The position numbers and the translations under genes are program-made. A model generated the notes under the pieces. That model searched no databases and was not told where the DNA came from. It was given only the letters and a program-made list of their open reading frames with translations. From Mycobacterium barrassiae (GTDB lineage: Bacteria; Actinomycetota; Actinomycetes; Mycobacteriales; Mycobacteriaceae): DNA of 64,000 nt. Below, in pieces: positions 18,178 through 27,490 of the stretch (position 1 is its first letter; each line of letters begins with the position of its first letter). Location: the NCBI RefSeq assembly GCF_025822765.1, contig NZ_JACKUK010000011.1, forward strand, positions 119,475-183,474. Reading direction: 5' to 3'.

Positions 18178-18950
18178 CCCGACAGCCGTGCCAGCACCGC
18201 CTCATGCAGTAAACCGTTGGTGGCGACGGCGCTGCCACCGTGCGGACCCGCCTGTCCGGCGACGTTGGTGAAGGTGCCGCCCGCCTCGCGCACCAGGATG
18301 TCGAGCGCCGCCAGGTCCCAGAGCTTCACCTCCGGCTCGACGGCGATGTCGACCGAACCCTCGGCGACCAGGCAGTACGACCAGAAATCTCCGTAGCCGC
18401 GGACGCGCCAGACCGCATCGGTCAGCTCCAGGAATCGCGGTCGCAGCCCATCCCAGCCGGTGGTGAGATCCGAGTAGGACAGACTGGCCGACGCGAGGTC
18501 GTCGACACCCGACACCGAAATGCGCCGCTGGCCGCCGAACGACGTGAACGCCCCTTCGCCGTGGCCGGCCCACCACCGCCGCTGCAACGCCGGAGCGCTG
18601 ACGACGCCGACGACGGGTACGCCGTCCTCGAGGAGCGCGATCAACGTGGCCCATACCGGGACCCCGCGCACGAAGTTCTTGGTTCCGTCGATGGGGTCGA
18701 CCACCCACTGGCGGCCCGCAAAAACCGCTGTGCCACCGAACTCTTCGCCGAGGACGACGTCGCCGGGCCGCTGGCTCGACAACGTCCCACGGACCATTTC
18801 CTCCACCGAACGGTCGGCATCGGTCACCGGCGTGAGGTCAGGTTTGGTCTCGACACGTAGATCGAGCGCACCGAAGCGATCCAGCGTCTGCGTGTCCGCC
18901 GCATCGGCCAGCTGCAGCGCAAAGTCGATGTCATCACGGACGCTTGTCAT
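18174..18950 (-). CDS. hisN: Histidinol-phosphatase, inositol monophosphatase family
   Basis: A 258-residue Mg-dependent phosphatase of the inositol monophosphatase fold, in actinobacteria typically HisN, removing phosphate from histidinol phosphate in histidine synthesis. Motifs: [21 protein letters not shown] (metal Glu), [17 protein letters not shown] (DPIDGT metal site) and [21 protein letters not shown] (WD..A metal Asp). Presence near fadE23/24 matches M. tuberculosis Rv3137 as I recall. An inositol-phosphate phosphatase activity cannot be excluded from sequence. Confidence 0.88.
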   Translation of the reverse strand: MTSVRDDIDFALQLADAADTQTLDRFGALDLRVETKPDLTPVTDADRSVEEMVRGTLSSQRPGDVVLGEEFGGTAVFAGRQWVVDPIDGTKNFVRGVPVWATLIALLEDGVPVVGVVSAPALQRRWWAGHGEGAFTSFGGQRRISVSGVDDLASASLSYSDLTTGWDGLRPRFLELTDAVWRVRGYGDFWSYCLVAEGSVDIAVEPEVKLWDLAALDILVREAGGTFTNVAGQAGPHGGSAVATNGLLHEAVLARLSG

Positions 18951-18973
18951 GAGTCACGTCCTACCATGTCCGT

Positions 18974-19330
18974 GTGTGGGAAATCGCGATGGTCCTGGTC
19001 ATGGTCGGGGTGCTCGTAGCCATCGCAGCCCCGTGGATCATGCGACGACGCGGTGCAGGCAGCGACTGGCTGCAGGGCCAGCTGCTGGTCACCGGTGTCA
19101 GCCCGCGCCCCGACGGCGTCACCGGCGAACAGTTCGTCACGATCACCGGCGTCATCAACGGCCCGACGGTCGACGAGCATGTGGTCTACCAACGCCTGGC
19201 GGTCGACGTCGAGCAGTGGCCGACGATGTCCCAGCTCTTCCCCGTGGTGTACTCGCCGAAGAATCCGGACAACTGGCGGTTCGCGCCCACCGCGCCGCCA
19301 CCACCACCGCCAGGACCCGAGATCTACTGA
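18974..19330 (+). CDS. Small single-pass membrane protein, unknown
   Basis: A 118-residue protein: an N-terminal TM helix (about residues 5-24, IAMVLVMVGVLVAIAAPWIM) with RRR after it, then a soluble beta-rich domain (LQGQLLVTGVSPRPDGVTGEQFVTITGVINGPTVDEH) and a proline run at the C terminus (APPPPPPGPEIY). Positive-inside rule puts the domain in the cytoplasm. The GTG at 18974 is in a short divergent gap with hisN. I do not recognise a function. Confidence 0.7.
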   Translation: MWEIAMVLVMVGVLVAIAAPWIMRRRGAGSDWLQGQLLVTGVSPRPDGVTGEQFVTITGVINGPTVDEHVVYQRLAVDVEQWPTMSQLFPVVYSPKNPDNWRFAPTAPPPPPPGPEIY

Positions 19331-19341
19331 CGCCCAACCGC

Positions 19342-20706
19342 TCAGCCGTGGGCGATGCGTAACAGCTCGGCCACACTGGTCAGCTTCACCCGCGGCCGTC
19401 CGTGCGGCGCACCGGACGAGCGTTCGTGTTCGTCGATCAGCTTCCAGTGGTCGTCGGTGATCACCTTCGGCTGCCGCTCCACCAGCCATTCGGCCAGCTG
19501 CTCGGCATGATCGTCGCCGAAGTCGGCGAGCGAGGCACCGGCGAGATCGGCGATCACGGTGTCGACGGTCTCCTGCGAGTCGCTCTTGTTGCTGCCGATC
19601 ACGCCGGTGGGACCGCGCTTGATCCAGCCGACGACGTACTCGTTGCGGCTGCCCTCGATACGGCCGGCGGTATGCGGAATGGTGCCGCTGCGATCGTCGA
19701 ACGGCAGACCCTTCAACTCGACCCCGCGGTAGCCGACGGCGCGCACCACCAGCTGGGCCGGTATCTCCTCGCGTTCGCCGGTGTCCCTGGCGACCACGCG
19801 TCCGTTCTCTTCGACCAGTTCGTTGCGCCCGAGCACGATCGACTCGACTTTCTTGTCACCCTTGATCTCGATGGGAGAGGTGCAGAAGCGGAACACGATC
19901 CGGCGCTTGGCGCCCTCGGGTGTGGTTTCGGCGTAGCCGCGCAGCACCTTGATGTTGTTGCGCACGGTCTTGCTCGCGGCCTCCAGCTGCTCGTCGGTGA
20001 TGCCGGCGAAGTCCGCCGGATCGACGATGATGTCGACGTCGCCGAGGCCCTCCAGCGCGCCGAGCTCCCGCAGTTCCAGTGTGGTGAACGGGGCTTGCAG
20101 CGGGCCGCGCCTGCCGATGATCAGGACCTCTTCGACGCCGCGGTCATGCAACGACTTCAGCGCGTGGTCGGCGATGTCGGTGGTGGCCAAGATATCGGGG
20201 TCGGTGACCAGGATCCGCGCCACGTCCAGCGCGACGTTGCCGTTACCCACGACCACGGCCCGGCCGGTCGACAGGTCGGGGGCCATCTCCTGGAAGTGCG
20301 GGTGCGCGTTGTACCAACCCACGAAGTCGACGGCGGGCACACTGCCGTCGAGATCCTCGCCGGGGATGCCCAGCGACCGGTCGGACTGCGCACCGACCGC
20401 ATAGATCACCGCGTCGTATCGCTCGGCGAGCTCGGCAGCCTGCACATGGTCGCCCACCACGATGTTGCCGAAGAACCGGAACCGCGGATCCAAGGCAGTC
20501 TTCTCGAACTGCGCGCTGATCGACTTGATCTTCGGGTGGTCGGGCGCCACACCGGAGCGCACCAGCCCCCACGGGGTGGGCAGCATCTCGAGCATGTCGA
20601 TACGCAGATCCGATACTTCTGAGGCGTCTGCGAATTTCAGAAGCGACGCGGCAGCGAAGTAGCCCGAGGGGCCTGAGCCGACGATCGCCACGTGATAGGG
20701 GCGCAT
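19342..20706 (-). CDS. fprA: Ferredoxin/flavodoxin-NADP reductase FprA
   Basis: A 454-residue adrenodoxin-reductase-like flavoenzyme passing electrons from NADPH to ferredoxins. FAD site HVAIVGSGPSGYFAAASLL, NADP site VVVGNGNVALDVARIL with the RRGPLQAPFTTLELRELG motif, and FAD-contact VVGWIKRGPTGVIGSNKSDSQE near the C terminus. Length and layout match mycobacterial FprA (about 456). ATG at 20704-20706; the frame extends to 21657 only as shadow of prfB. It is divergent from prfB, as in M. tuberculosis (Rv3106/Rv3105c). Confidence 0.96.
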   Translation of the reverse strand: MRPYHVAIVGSGPSGYFAAASLLKFADASEVSDLRIDMLEMLPTPWGLVRSGVAPDHPKIKSISAQFEKTALDPRFRFFGNIVVGDHVQAAELAERYDAVIYAVGAQSDRSLGIPGEDLDGSVPAVDFVGWYNAHPHFQEMAPDLSTGRAVVVGNGNVALDVARILVTDPDILATTDIADHALKSLHDRGVEEVLIIGRRGPLQAPFTTLELRELGALEGLGDVDIIVDPADFAGITDEQLEAASKTVRNNIKVLRGYAETTPEGAKRRIVFRFCTSPIEIKGDKKVESIVLGRNELVEENGRVVARDTGEREEIPAQLVVRAVGYRGVELKGLPFDDRSGTIPHTAGRIEGSRNEYVVGWIKRGPTGVIGSNKSDSQETVDTVIADLAGASLADFGDDHAEQLAEWLVERQPKVITDDHWKLIDEHERSSGAPHGRPRVKLTSVAELLRIAHG

Positions 20707-20868
20707 GGATACCTTTGGTTGAAGGTTGTCGCTGCCCGACCACGCGCAAGGGGCTGTCGCGTCGCGGCCGGGCTGATTGCCATCTCCGATGCTAAACGCG
20801 CAGCCTGTCTCCTTGCCGTGACTCACGGATAACGGTGTCCAGATCTTGCACAGGTAACCTGAACTCCC

Positions 20869-21975
20869 GTGGATCCCGACCGTCAAGCCGACCTTGCCGC
20901 CCTTGACTCCACCCTGACCACGGTGGAGAGGGTGCTTGACGTCGATGGCCTGCGGGCCCGGATAGAAAAGCTCGAGCACGAGGCATCCGACCCCAACCTG
21001 TGGGATGACCAGACCCGCGCGCAGAAAGTCACCAGCGAGCTGTCCCACACCCAGGGCGAGCTGCGCCGCGTCGAGGACCTCCGGCGGCGCCTGGACGACC
21101 TTCCGGTGCTCTACGAGTTGGCTACCGAGGAGGGTGCGGCCGACGAGCTCGCGGAGGCCGATGCCGAACTGAAGCAGCTGCGCGAGGACATCGAGGCGAT
21201 GGAAGTCCGCACGCTGTTGTCCGGCGAGTACGACGAGCGGGAGGCATTGGTCACCATCCGCTCGGGCGCAGGCGGCGTCGACGCGGCGGATTGGGCCGAG
21301 ATGCTGATGCGGATGTACATCCGCTGGGCGGAGAAGCACGACTATCCCGTCGAGGTGTTCGACACGTCCTACGCCGAAGAGGCCGGCATCAAGAGCGCGA
21401 CGTTCGCGGTGCATGCGCCGTTCGCATACGGCACGTTGTCGGTGGAGCAGGGCACCCACCGGTTGGTGCGGATCAGTCCGTTCGACAACCAGGGCAGGCG
21501 TCAGACCTCCTTCGCGGAAGTGGAAGTGCTGCCCGTCACCGAAACCACCGACCACATCGACATTCCGGAAGCCGATGTGCGCGTCGACGTGTACCGATCC
21601 AGCGGTCCCGGCGGGCAGTCGGTCAACACCACCGACTCGGCGGTTCGACTCACGCACATCCCGACCGGTATCGTGGTCACCTGTCAGAACGAGAAGTCGC
21701 AGCTGCAGAACAAGGTTTCGGCGATGCGCGTTCTGCAGGCAAAGTTATTGGAACGCAAGCGTTTAGAAGAGCGCGCCGAAATGGATGCCTTGAAGGGCGA
21801 CGGCGGAAGCTCGTGGGGCAACCAGATGCGCTCCTACGTACTACACCCCTACCAGATGGTTAAGGACTTGCGTAACGAGTACGAGGTCGGCAATCCGGCC
21901 GCAGTGCTCGACGGCGATATCGACGGTTTCCTGGAAGCCGGAATACGTTGGCGCAACAGACGAGATGACGAATAG
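20869..21975 (+). CDS. prfB: Peptide chain release factor 2
   Basis: A 368-residue class I release factor recognising UGA and UAA. The codon-reading SPF tripeptide is in [15 protein letters not shown] and the catalytic GGQ in [14 protein letters not shown]. The coiled N-terminal domain is present. It starts with GTG and is a single uninterrupted frame, so the +1 programmed frameshift used by many bacteria for RF2 autoregulation is absent here. Its end overlaps the MscS gene start by 11 bases, making it the first gene of the run to smpB. Confidence 0.97.
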   Translation: MDPDRQADLAALDSTLTTVERVLDVDGLRARIEKLEHEASDPNLWDDQTRAQKVTSELSHTQGELRRVEDLRRRLDDLPVLYELATEEGAADELAEADAELKQLREDIEAMEVRTLLSGEYDEREALVTIRSGAGGVDAADWAEMLMRMYIRWAEKHDYPVEVFDTSYAEEAGIKSATFAVHAPFAYGTLSVEQGTHRLVRISPFDNQGRRQTSFAEVEVLPVTETTDHIDIPEADVRVDVYRSSGPGGQSVNTTDSAVRLTHIPTGIVVTCQNEKSQLQNKVSAMRVLQAKLLERKRLEERAEMDALKGDGGSSWGNQMRSYVLHPYQMVKDLRNEYEVGNPAAVLDGDIDGFLEAGIRWRNRRDDE

Positions 21976-22945
21976 CAACCTGATTGCACTTTCCCTGGCC
22001 GACCGGTGGACCGGTTTCTGGCAAGGGAGCATGGGCGTCTGGATTCTCGAACGCGGCGTGCCGATTGCGCTTTATCTGATCGGCGGATTGCTGGCCGCCC
22101 GGTTCATCAACTGGTCCGCGCGCCGCATCGTCCGGCGCATCGACGCCGAATATCAGGAAAGCGACCAGTTGGTGCGCAGCGAGAGCGCCAAGCACCGCCA
22201 GGCTGTCGCATCGGTGATCTCCTGGGTGTCGGTCGCACTGCTCTTCGTCGTCGTGATCATTCAGGTCACCACGATCCTCGCGATTCCGATCACATCGCTG
22301 GTGGCGCCCGCCGCGGTGCTGGGCGCTGCACTCGGTTTCGGCGCACAGCGGCTGGTGCAGGATCTGCTCTCGGGCTTCTTCATCATCACCGAGAAGCAGT
22401 ACGGGTTCGGCGACCTGGTGTCGCTCACCGTCGCCGGCATCGCGCTGCCCGCCGAAGGCACCGTCGAGGACGTCACGCTCCGCGTCACCAAGCTGCGCTC
22501 CAGCGAGGGGGAGATGTTCACGATCCCCAACGGTCAGATCGTCAAGACGGTGAACTTGTCCAAGGACTGGGCGCGCGCCGTCATCGACATCCCGGTGCCG
22601 ACGTCGGCGGACCTCAACGTCGTCAACGACGTGCTGCACGGGGTGGCCGAGAAGTCGATGGAGGATCCCGGGTTGAAGGCGCTGCTCCTGGATGCGCCGC
22701 AGCTGATGGGCGTGGAAAGCATCGAACTGGAAACCGTGAACCTGCGGATGGTGGCCCGCACGTTGCCGGGCAAACAGTTCGAGGTGGGCCGCCGCATCCG
22801 GGTGCTGGTGGTCCGTGCGCTGCGGCGCGCGGGCATCGTCTCGCCCACTGAAGGCCGCGCGCCGAAGGTCGAGGCCATCGTGCACCCGGCGACTTCCGGC
22901 GGTGCCGAGGACGAGACCCAGGGGCCTCCGGAGGACCGGAAATGA
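21965..22945 (+). CDS. MscS-family mechanosensitive channel
   Basis: A 326-residue small-conductance mechanosensitive channel-like protein. Three TM segments are seen (about 22-45, 85-110, 115-135), the last containing the pore-lining [25 protein letters not shown], followed by the beta domain ([40 protein letters not shown]). In M. tuberculosis the equivalent gene (Rv3104c) also lies between prfB and ftsE. Overlaps both neighbours, so it is translationally coupled. Possible role in turgor or cell-envelope sensing linked to FtsEX (inference). Confidence 0.9.
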   Translation: MTNSNLIALSLADRWTGFWQGSMGVWILERGVPIALYLIGGLLAARFINWSARRIVRRIDAEYQESDQLVRSESAKHRQAVASVISWVSVALLFVVVIIQVTTILAIPITSLVAPAAVLGAALGFGAQRLVQDLLSGFFIITEKQYGFGDLVSLTVAGIALPAEGTVEDVTLRVTKLRSSEGEMFTIPNGQIVKTVNLSKDWARAVIDIPVPTSADLNVVNDVLHGVAEKSMEDPGLKALLLDAPQLMGVESIELETVNLRMVARTLPGKQFEVGRRIRVLVVRALRRAGIVSPTEGRAPKVEAIVHPATSGGAEDETQGPPEDRK

Positions 22946-23412
22946 CGTCCTGGCTGAAGTTCAAGCTCGGGGGCCGGATGCGGGTCTCGACGGTGGTGCT
23001 CCTCGTCGCGTTCATCGCCTTGTTCTGGGTGTATCACAATGTGGAACCGGCTCCGACGCCCGAGCCGCCTGCACCTGTCGTGGTGCCCCCGGGCTTCGTG
23101 CCTGATCCGAACTACACGTGGGTGCCGCGCACGAACGTGCGACGGCCCAAGGAGCCCGAGGAAATCACGACGACCACCACAACGCCGACCACGACCACAA
23201 CGTCGCCGACCACGACCACCACCAGCCCTACCGACACCACCAGTCCGACGTCGCCGACGAGCCCCACGGAGACCACTCCGACGACGACAGAGCCCACTCC
23301 GGCGGGGACCGTGATCGACCCGGACGGTCCGGGTCCGCTTGGGCCGATCACCCTGCCTCCGGTGCCGACGGTGCCTGGGCCCACCCCGGCGCTGACTCCT
23401 CCGCCCAGCTAG
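22942..23412 (+). CDS. Thr/Pro-rich single-pass membrane protein
   Basis: A 156-residue protein with one TM helix (about residues 14-33, STVVLLVAFIALFWVYHNV) and an extracytoplasmic tail. The tail has a short conserved segment (VPPGFVPDPNYTWVPRTNVRRP), then a low-complexity Thr/Pro/Ser run (about 75-125) and a Pro/Gly-rich end. Such tails often span the wall or are O-mannosylated in mycobacteria (general knowledge; not shown here). Position between the MscS gene and ftsE is conserved in M. tuberculosis (Rv3103c, from memory). Function unknown; a wall-spanning partner for FtsEX is possible. Confidence 0.82.
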   Translation: MTSWLKFKLGGRMRVSTVVLLVAFIALFWVYHNVEPAPTPEPPAPVVVPPGFVPDPNYTWVPRTNVRRPKEPEEITTTTTTPTTTTTSPTTTTTSPTDTTSPTSPTSPTETTPTTTEPTPAGTVIDPDGPGPLGPITLPPVPTVPGPTPALTPPPS

Positions 23413-23448
23413 CCCGATTGGTTTCCCCCGCTACACTGGCGACCCGTG

Positions 23449-24138
23449 ATGATCACCCTCGACCATGTCTCGAAGATGTATAAGTCGTCGGCGCGACCCG
23501 CGCTCGACGACGTATCGGTCAAGATCGACAAGGGTGAGTTCGTCTTCCTCATCGGCCCGTCGGGTTCGGGCAAGTCGACGTTCATGCGGCTGCTGCTCGC
23601 CGAGGAGACCCCGACGTCCGGGGATATCCGGGTATCGAAGTTCCACGTCAACAAATTGGCGGGCCGTCACATCCCCGGCCTGAGGCAGGTCCTGGGCTGC
23701 GTGTTCCAGGACTTCCGGCTGCTGCAGCAGAAGACAGTGTTCGAGAACGTCGCCTTCGCGCTGGAGGTCATCGGGAAGCGCTCCGAGGTGATCAACCGCG
23801 TGGTGCCCGATGTGCTGGAGATGGTCGGCCTGTCGGGCAAGGCCAACCGGCTGCCCAACGAGCTCTCCGGCGGCGAACAGCAGCGGGTGGCCATCGCCCG
23901 CGCCTTCGTCAACCGCCCGCTGGTGCTGCTGGCCGACGAGCCCACCGGAAACCTGGACCCCGAGACCAGCAAGGACATCATGGATCTACTCGAGCGCATC
24001 AACCGCACCGGGACGACGGTGGTGATGGCTACGCACGACCACCACATCGTCGACTCGATGCGCCAGCGCGTCGTTGAGTTGGAACTGGGCAGGCTTGTTC
24101 GCGATGAGCAGCGCGGCGTCTACGGAATGGATCGCTAG
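23449..24138 (+). CDS. ftsE: Cell-division ABC transporter ATP-binding protein FtsE
   Basis: A 229-residue ABC ATPase. Walker [12 protein letters not shown]-loop VFQDFRL, signature [12 protein letters not shown], Walker [13 protein letters not shown] and H-loop ATHDHH. The sequence, including the C-terminal [15 protein letters not shown], is near that of M. tuberculosis FtsE as I recall it. With FtsX it controls peptidoglycan hydrolases at division. A GTG at 23446 directly precedes the ATG at 23449; MITLDHV is the usual start. Stop overlaps the ftsX GTG by one base. Confidence 0.97.
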   Translation: MITLDHVSKMYKSSARPALDDVSVKIDKGEFVFLIGPSGSGKSTFMRLLLAEETPTSGDIRVSKFHVNKLAGRHIPGLRQVLGCVFQDFRLLQQKTVFENVAFALEVIGKRSEVINRVVPDVLEMVGLSGKANRLPNELSGGEQQRVAIARAFVNRPLVLLADEPTGNLDPETSKDIMDLLERINRTGTTVVMATHDHHIVDSMRQRVVELELGRLVRDEQRGVYGMDR

Positions 24139-25034
24139 TGCGCTTCGGATTCCTCATCAATGAGGTCCTGACCGGTTTCCGTCGCAATGTGACGATGACG
24201 ATCGCGATGATCCTGACCACCGCGATCTCGATCGGCCTGTTCGGCGGCGGCCTGCTGGTGGTGCGGTTGGCCGACCAGTCGCGCGACATCTATCTCGATC
24301 GCGTGGAGAGCCAGGTCTTTCTGACCAACGACGTCTCCGCCAACGATCCCACCTGTGACGCCGATCCGTGTAAGGCGTTGCGGCAGCAGATCGAGGACCG
24401 CGACGACGTGCGCTCGGTCCGGTTCCTGAACCGCGAAGAGGCCTACGCCGATGCCGTGAAGAAGTTCCCGGAGTTCAAGGAGTTCGCCGGCCAGGACGCG
24501 TTCCCGTCGTCGTTCATCGTCAAACTCGACGATCCCGAACAGCATCAGAACTTCGACGAGGCGATGGCCGGCCAGCCGGGTGTGCAGCAGGTGCTCAACC
24601 AGAAGGTGTTGATCGACCGGCTCTTCGCCGTCCTCGACGGCGTCCGGAACGCCGCGTTCGCGGTGGCCTTCGTGCAGGCGATCGGCGCAATTCTGCTGAT
24701 TGCCAACATGGTTCAGGTGGCCGCCTACACCCGCCGCACCGAAATCGGCATCATGCGACTTGTCGGCGCGAGCCGCTGGTACACGCAGCTGCCGTTCCTG
24801 GTGGAGGCGATGCTGGCGGCGTTCGTCGGTGTGGTCATCGCCATCGTCGGGCTCATCCTGGTGCGAGCGTTGTTCCTCGAAAGCGCGCTGGACCAGTTCT
24901 ATCGGGCCAATCTGATCGCCAAGGTGGACTACGCCGACGTGCTGTACTTCAGCGCGCCGTGGATGTTGTTCCTCGGCTTGGCGATGTCGGGCGTCACGGC
25001 GTACATCACCCTGCGGCTCTACGTCCGAAGATAG
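24138..25034 (+). CDS. ftsX: Cell-division permease-like protein FtsX
   Basis: A 298-residue FtsX: cytoplasmic start, TM1 (about 21-45, [22 protein letters not shown]), a large extracytoplasmic loop (about 46-165) that in mycobacteria binds the hydrolase RipC, then three TM helices (about 170-195, 220-250, 270-292). The loop contains a Cys pair ([12 protein letters not shown]), plausibly a disulfide. Starts with GTG overlapping the ftsE stop. Works with FtsE in the inner membrane to activate wall hydrolysis. Confidence 0.96.
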   Translation: MRFGFLINEVLTGFRRNVTMTIAMILTTAISIGLFGGGLLVVRLADQSRDIYLDRVESQVFLTNDVSANDPTCDADPCKALRQQIEDRDDVRSVRFLNREEAYADAVKKFPEFKEFAGQDAFPSSFIVKLDDPEQHQNFDEAMAGQPGVQQVLNQKVLIDRLFAVLDGVRNAAFAVAFVQAIGAILLIANMVQVAAYTRRTEIGIMRLVGASRWYTQLPFLVEAMLAAFVGVVIAIVGLILVRALFLESALDQFYRANLIAKVDYADVLYFSAPWMLFLGLAMSGVTAYITLRLYVRR

Positions 25035-25036
25035 CC

Positions 25037-25528
25037 ATGGCCAAGAAAGCTGACGCCGAAAAGTCGAACAACAAGATCATCGCGACGAATCGAAAAGCGC
25101 GGCACAACTATTCGATTCTCGAGACGTTCGAGGCCGGCGTGCAGTTGGTGGGCACCGAGGTGAAGAGTCTGCGCGACGGGCAGGCTTCACTGGTCGATGC
25201 GTTCGCCACCGTCGACGACGGCGAGGTGTGGCTGCGCAACCTGCACATCCCCGAGTATCACCACGGCACGTGGACGAATCACACGCCGCGGCGCAACCGC
25301 AAACTCTTGTTGCACCGCAAGCAGATCGACAGCCTGATCGGGCGGATCCGCGACGGCAATCTCACCCTCGTCCCGCTCTCGCTCTACTTCTCCGGAGGCA
25401 AGGTCAAAGTCGAATTGGCGCTGGCACGCGGTAAGGAAGCACGCGACAAACGCCAGGACCTGGCCAAGCGTGATGCGCAGCGCGAGATCAGCCGCGAGCT
25501 GGGCCGCCGGGCCAAGGGCATGACCTGA
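25037..25528 (+). CDS. smpB: SsrA-binding protein SmpB
   Basis: A 163-residue trans-translation factor that binds tmRNA and loads it onto stalled ribosomes. Core motifs [39 protein letters not shown] and [10 protein letters not shown] are canonical, as is the basic tail ending [18 protein letters not shown] at 25037, 2 bases after the ftsX stop. Its RNA partner ssrA is at 59168 on the same strand, about 33.6 kb away. Confidence 0.97.
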   Translation: MAKKADAEKSNNKIIATNRKARHNYSILETFEAGVQLVGTEVKSLRDGQASLVDAFATVDDGEVWLRNLHIPEYHHGTWTNHTPRRNRKLLLHRKQIDSLIGRIRDGNLTLVPLSLYFSGGKVKVELALARGKEARDKRQDLAKRDAQREISRELGRRAKGMT

Positions 25529-25581
25529 TCGCCTTCGTCACCGCGCTGATCGCGGCGCTGGGTTACGGCATAAGCGACTTC

Positions 25582-26370
25582 GTGGGCGGTATCGCCTCTC
25601 GCCGGGTTGCCGCGCTGCGGGTGGTGCTCATTTCTTATCCGGTGGCGCTGCTGCTGCTGACGGTGGTCGCGGTGCCGGTCGGCGGTGAGATCTCCGGGCC
25701 CGCGGTGGCGTGGGGTTTGGCTTCCGGGGTCGCGCAGGCGTTCGGTGTCTGGTGGTTCTACGCGGCGTTGGGCGCCGGGCCGATCTCGGTGGTGTCGCCG
25801 CTGACGGCGATCCTCGTCGCCGGAATACCGGTCGGGGTCGGCCTGTCGCTGGGGGAGCGGCCGGGACTCATCGCAGGTGTCGGCGTCGTGGTGGCGTTGG
25901 TCGCGGTGGTGCTCGTCAGCCGGGAGGCCACCGACGAGGACGTCACCCCGCACAAGTTCACCACGAAGGTCGCGTGGCTGACGGTCGGGTCCGGCGTGGC
26001 GTTCGGGATGAACTTCGTGCTACTGGACCAGGTGCCTGTCGAAGCCAAACTGTGGCCGTTGGTGTTCGGCAGGCTCGCCGCGACCGCGATCGTGGTGCTG
26101 GCGGCGGCGCTCACCGCGAACCTCGCGCTGGAACGGGGGGTACCCCTGCGGTTGGCGCTCACGGCAGCGGTGCTCGACGCCGTGGCCAACGTCGCGACGC
26201 TGCTGGCACTGCAGTCCGGAATGCTGTCGCTGGCCGGCGTGCTGATCGCGCTGTATCCCGCGGCGACCGTGCTGCTTGCGATCGTGGTGCTCCGCGAGCG
26301 GGTGACGCGCTGGCAGGCGGTCGGGATGGTGTCCGCGCTCGCTGCCGTCGCGATGATCGCCGCAGGTTAG
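25582..26370 (+). CDS. EamA/DMT-family transporter (5' end uncertain)
   Basis: A 10-TM-type drug/metabolite transporter with two EamA repeats (first about 1-115 with SGVAQAFGVWWFYAALGAGPISVVSPLTAILVA; second about 125-262 with MLSLAGVLIALYPAATVLLAIVVLRE). The first available ATG/GTG/TTG start is GTG 25582 (262 residues), but coding clearly continues upstream in frame: 25525-25581 encodes [19 protein letters not shown], a natural first TM helix, and the frame is closed by TGA at 25471 with no standard start between. A CTG at 25525, overlapping the smpB TGA, is the likely initiator. Substrate unknown. Confidence 0.82.
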   Translation: MGGIASRRVAALRVVLISYPVALLLLTVVAVPVGGEISGPAVAWGLASGVAQAFGVWWFYAALGAGPISVVSPLTAILVAGIPVGVGLSLGERPGLIAGVGVVVALVAVVLVSREATDEDVTPHKFTTKVAWLTVGSGVAFGMNFVLLDQVPVEAKLWPLVFGRLAATAIVVLAAALTANLALERGVPLRLALTAAVLDAVANVATLLALQSGMLSLAGVLIALYPAATVLLAIVVLRERVTRWQAVGMVSALAAVAMIAAG

Positions 26371-26428
26371 CGGCTCGCCGTCGCCCGGACCGACGAGCAG
26401 CCGCTCGATGGTCTGCTCAATAGGTGAT

Positions 26429-26444
26429 ACTGATGGCCATTAGT
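26429..26444. promoter_or_regulatory. Operator-like palindrome upstream of thioesterase gene
   Basis: ACTGATGGCCATTAGT is a 16-base inverted repeat with one mismatched pair (ACTGATGG against ACTAATGG), 30 bases before the TTG start at 26474. The outer ACTGA/TTAGT bases also occur in the palindrome at 8341-8360. It probably overlaps the promoter and binds a repressor of the TetR type (inference). Confidence 0.5.
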
Positions 26445-26473
26445 TAGGTCATCGAATCGTAGGAGCGTCACCG

Positions 26474-27295
26474 TTGGCTGAGTCGACGATCCCGCCGGAG
26501 GCACCGGGCACTGCGTATTTCGACCGTCGCGGTGAGAGCTACCACCCACGTTCGATCGCCAGGGGCGGATGGGGCCCATCGATCAGCGGACACGTCACGG
26601 GCGGCCTGTTGGGCTGGGCCGTCGAACGACTCGTCGACGATGATGACTTCCTGCCCGCGCGGCTCACCGTCGACCTACCGAGGCCATGCGCCATCGAACC
26701 GATCGAGGTGCACACCCGCGAGATTCGCGGCGGCAAGCGATTGCGCCTCGTCGAAGCGGTCATCGAGCAGGAGGGCAAGGTCGTCGCCCAGGCGAGCGGT
26801 CTGTTCCTCCGCCGTGGTGACCAGCCGTCCGGCACCATCTGGTCACCCGACGTCGAAATGCCGCCGATCCCAACGGATGTGAGGCCGAATAGCAACCCGC
26901 TGTTCGTCAGCACCTACGGCTGGGGCGCGTCCATCCAGAACCCGGACGAACACTGGGCCGGCGACGGCGGAGCGAAGTACACGTGGTTGAGGCTGTCCAT
27001 GCCGCTCATCGACGGTGAACCGCTGACCCCGTTCACCCGCGCGGCGATGGCGGCCGATGTGACTGCCTCCCTGGTCAATTGGAGCTCGGAGGGCTTGAAG
27101 TTCATCAACGCCGACTACACGCTCACCCTGAGTCGCTTGCCGAAGGGAACGCTGATCGGCCTGGCATCGCATAGCCATTCCACCCAGGACGGAATCGCGA
27201 CCGGTTCGGCGATACTTTTCGACGAGGACGGTGAGATCGGCAGCAGCATCGCTGTCTCAGTGGCCCAGGCAGGGTTCGCTCCGCCGTCGAAGTAG
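26474..27295 (+). CDS. TesB-like acyl-CoA thioesterase
   Basis: A 273-residue double-hotdog thioesterase-like protein. The N-terminal half has the acyl-CoA thioesterase pattern (RSIARGGWGPSISGHVTGGLLGWAVER, LTVDLPRPCAIEPIEVHTREIRGGKRLRLVEAVI) and the C-terminal half a second hotdog (NADYTLTLSRLPKGTLIGLASHSHSTQDGIATGSAILFDEDG). It initiates at TTG 26474, with AGGAG-like sequence upstream (GTAGGAGCGTC). It would hydrolyse or bind an acyl-CoA; substrate unknown. It stands alone between the transporter and convergent sulfotransferase. Confidence 0.87.
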   Translation: MAESTIPPEAPGTAYFDRRGESYHPRSIARGGWGPSISGHVTGGLLGWAVERLVDDDDFLPARLTVDLPRPCAIEPIEVHTREIRGGKRLRLVEAVIEQEGKVVAQASGLFLRRGDQPSGTIWSPDVEMPPIPTDVRPNSNPLFVSTYGWGASIQNPDEHWAGDGGAKYTWLRLSMPLIDGEPLTPFTRAAMAADVTASLVNWSSEGLKFINADYTLTLSRLPKGTLIGLASHSHSTQDGIATGSAILFDEDGEIGSSIAVSVAQAGFAPPSK

Positions 27296-27490
27296 CGGTC
27301 AGATGACCAGCGACCCACCGTTGAGTCCGACGGTCCGGCGTAACCACAGCAGGAGAAGGCAGATCGCTGATCGCTACCAATCCGGCAGACGGGCATAGTC
27401 CCGTAGTGAGGCCTAGTGTCCGTTTCTACATCAGGGCTGTGAATGAGGCGTCCTTGAGCGTTTTCCACAGCCATGGTGTCGAAATCGCCG

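Noticed and set aside
20869-20960. Expected +1 programmed frameshift site in prfB.
   Set aside because: The frame is open from the GTG start with no in-frame UGA, so there is no frameshift here.
19342-21657. A 771-residue frame suggesting a fusion N-terminal to FprA.
   Set aside because: The extra N-terminal part is antisense to prfB; the true ATG is at 20706.
23160-23290. Repetitive ACGACC-type sequence that could be taken for a repeat array or CRISPR.
   Set aside because: It encodes the Thr/Pro low-complexity tail of the protein at 22942-23412 and has no spacer structure.
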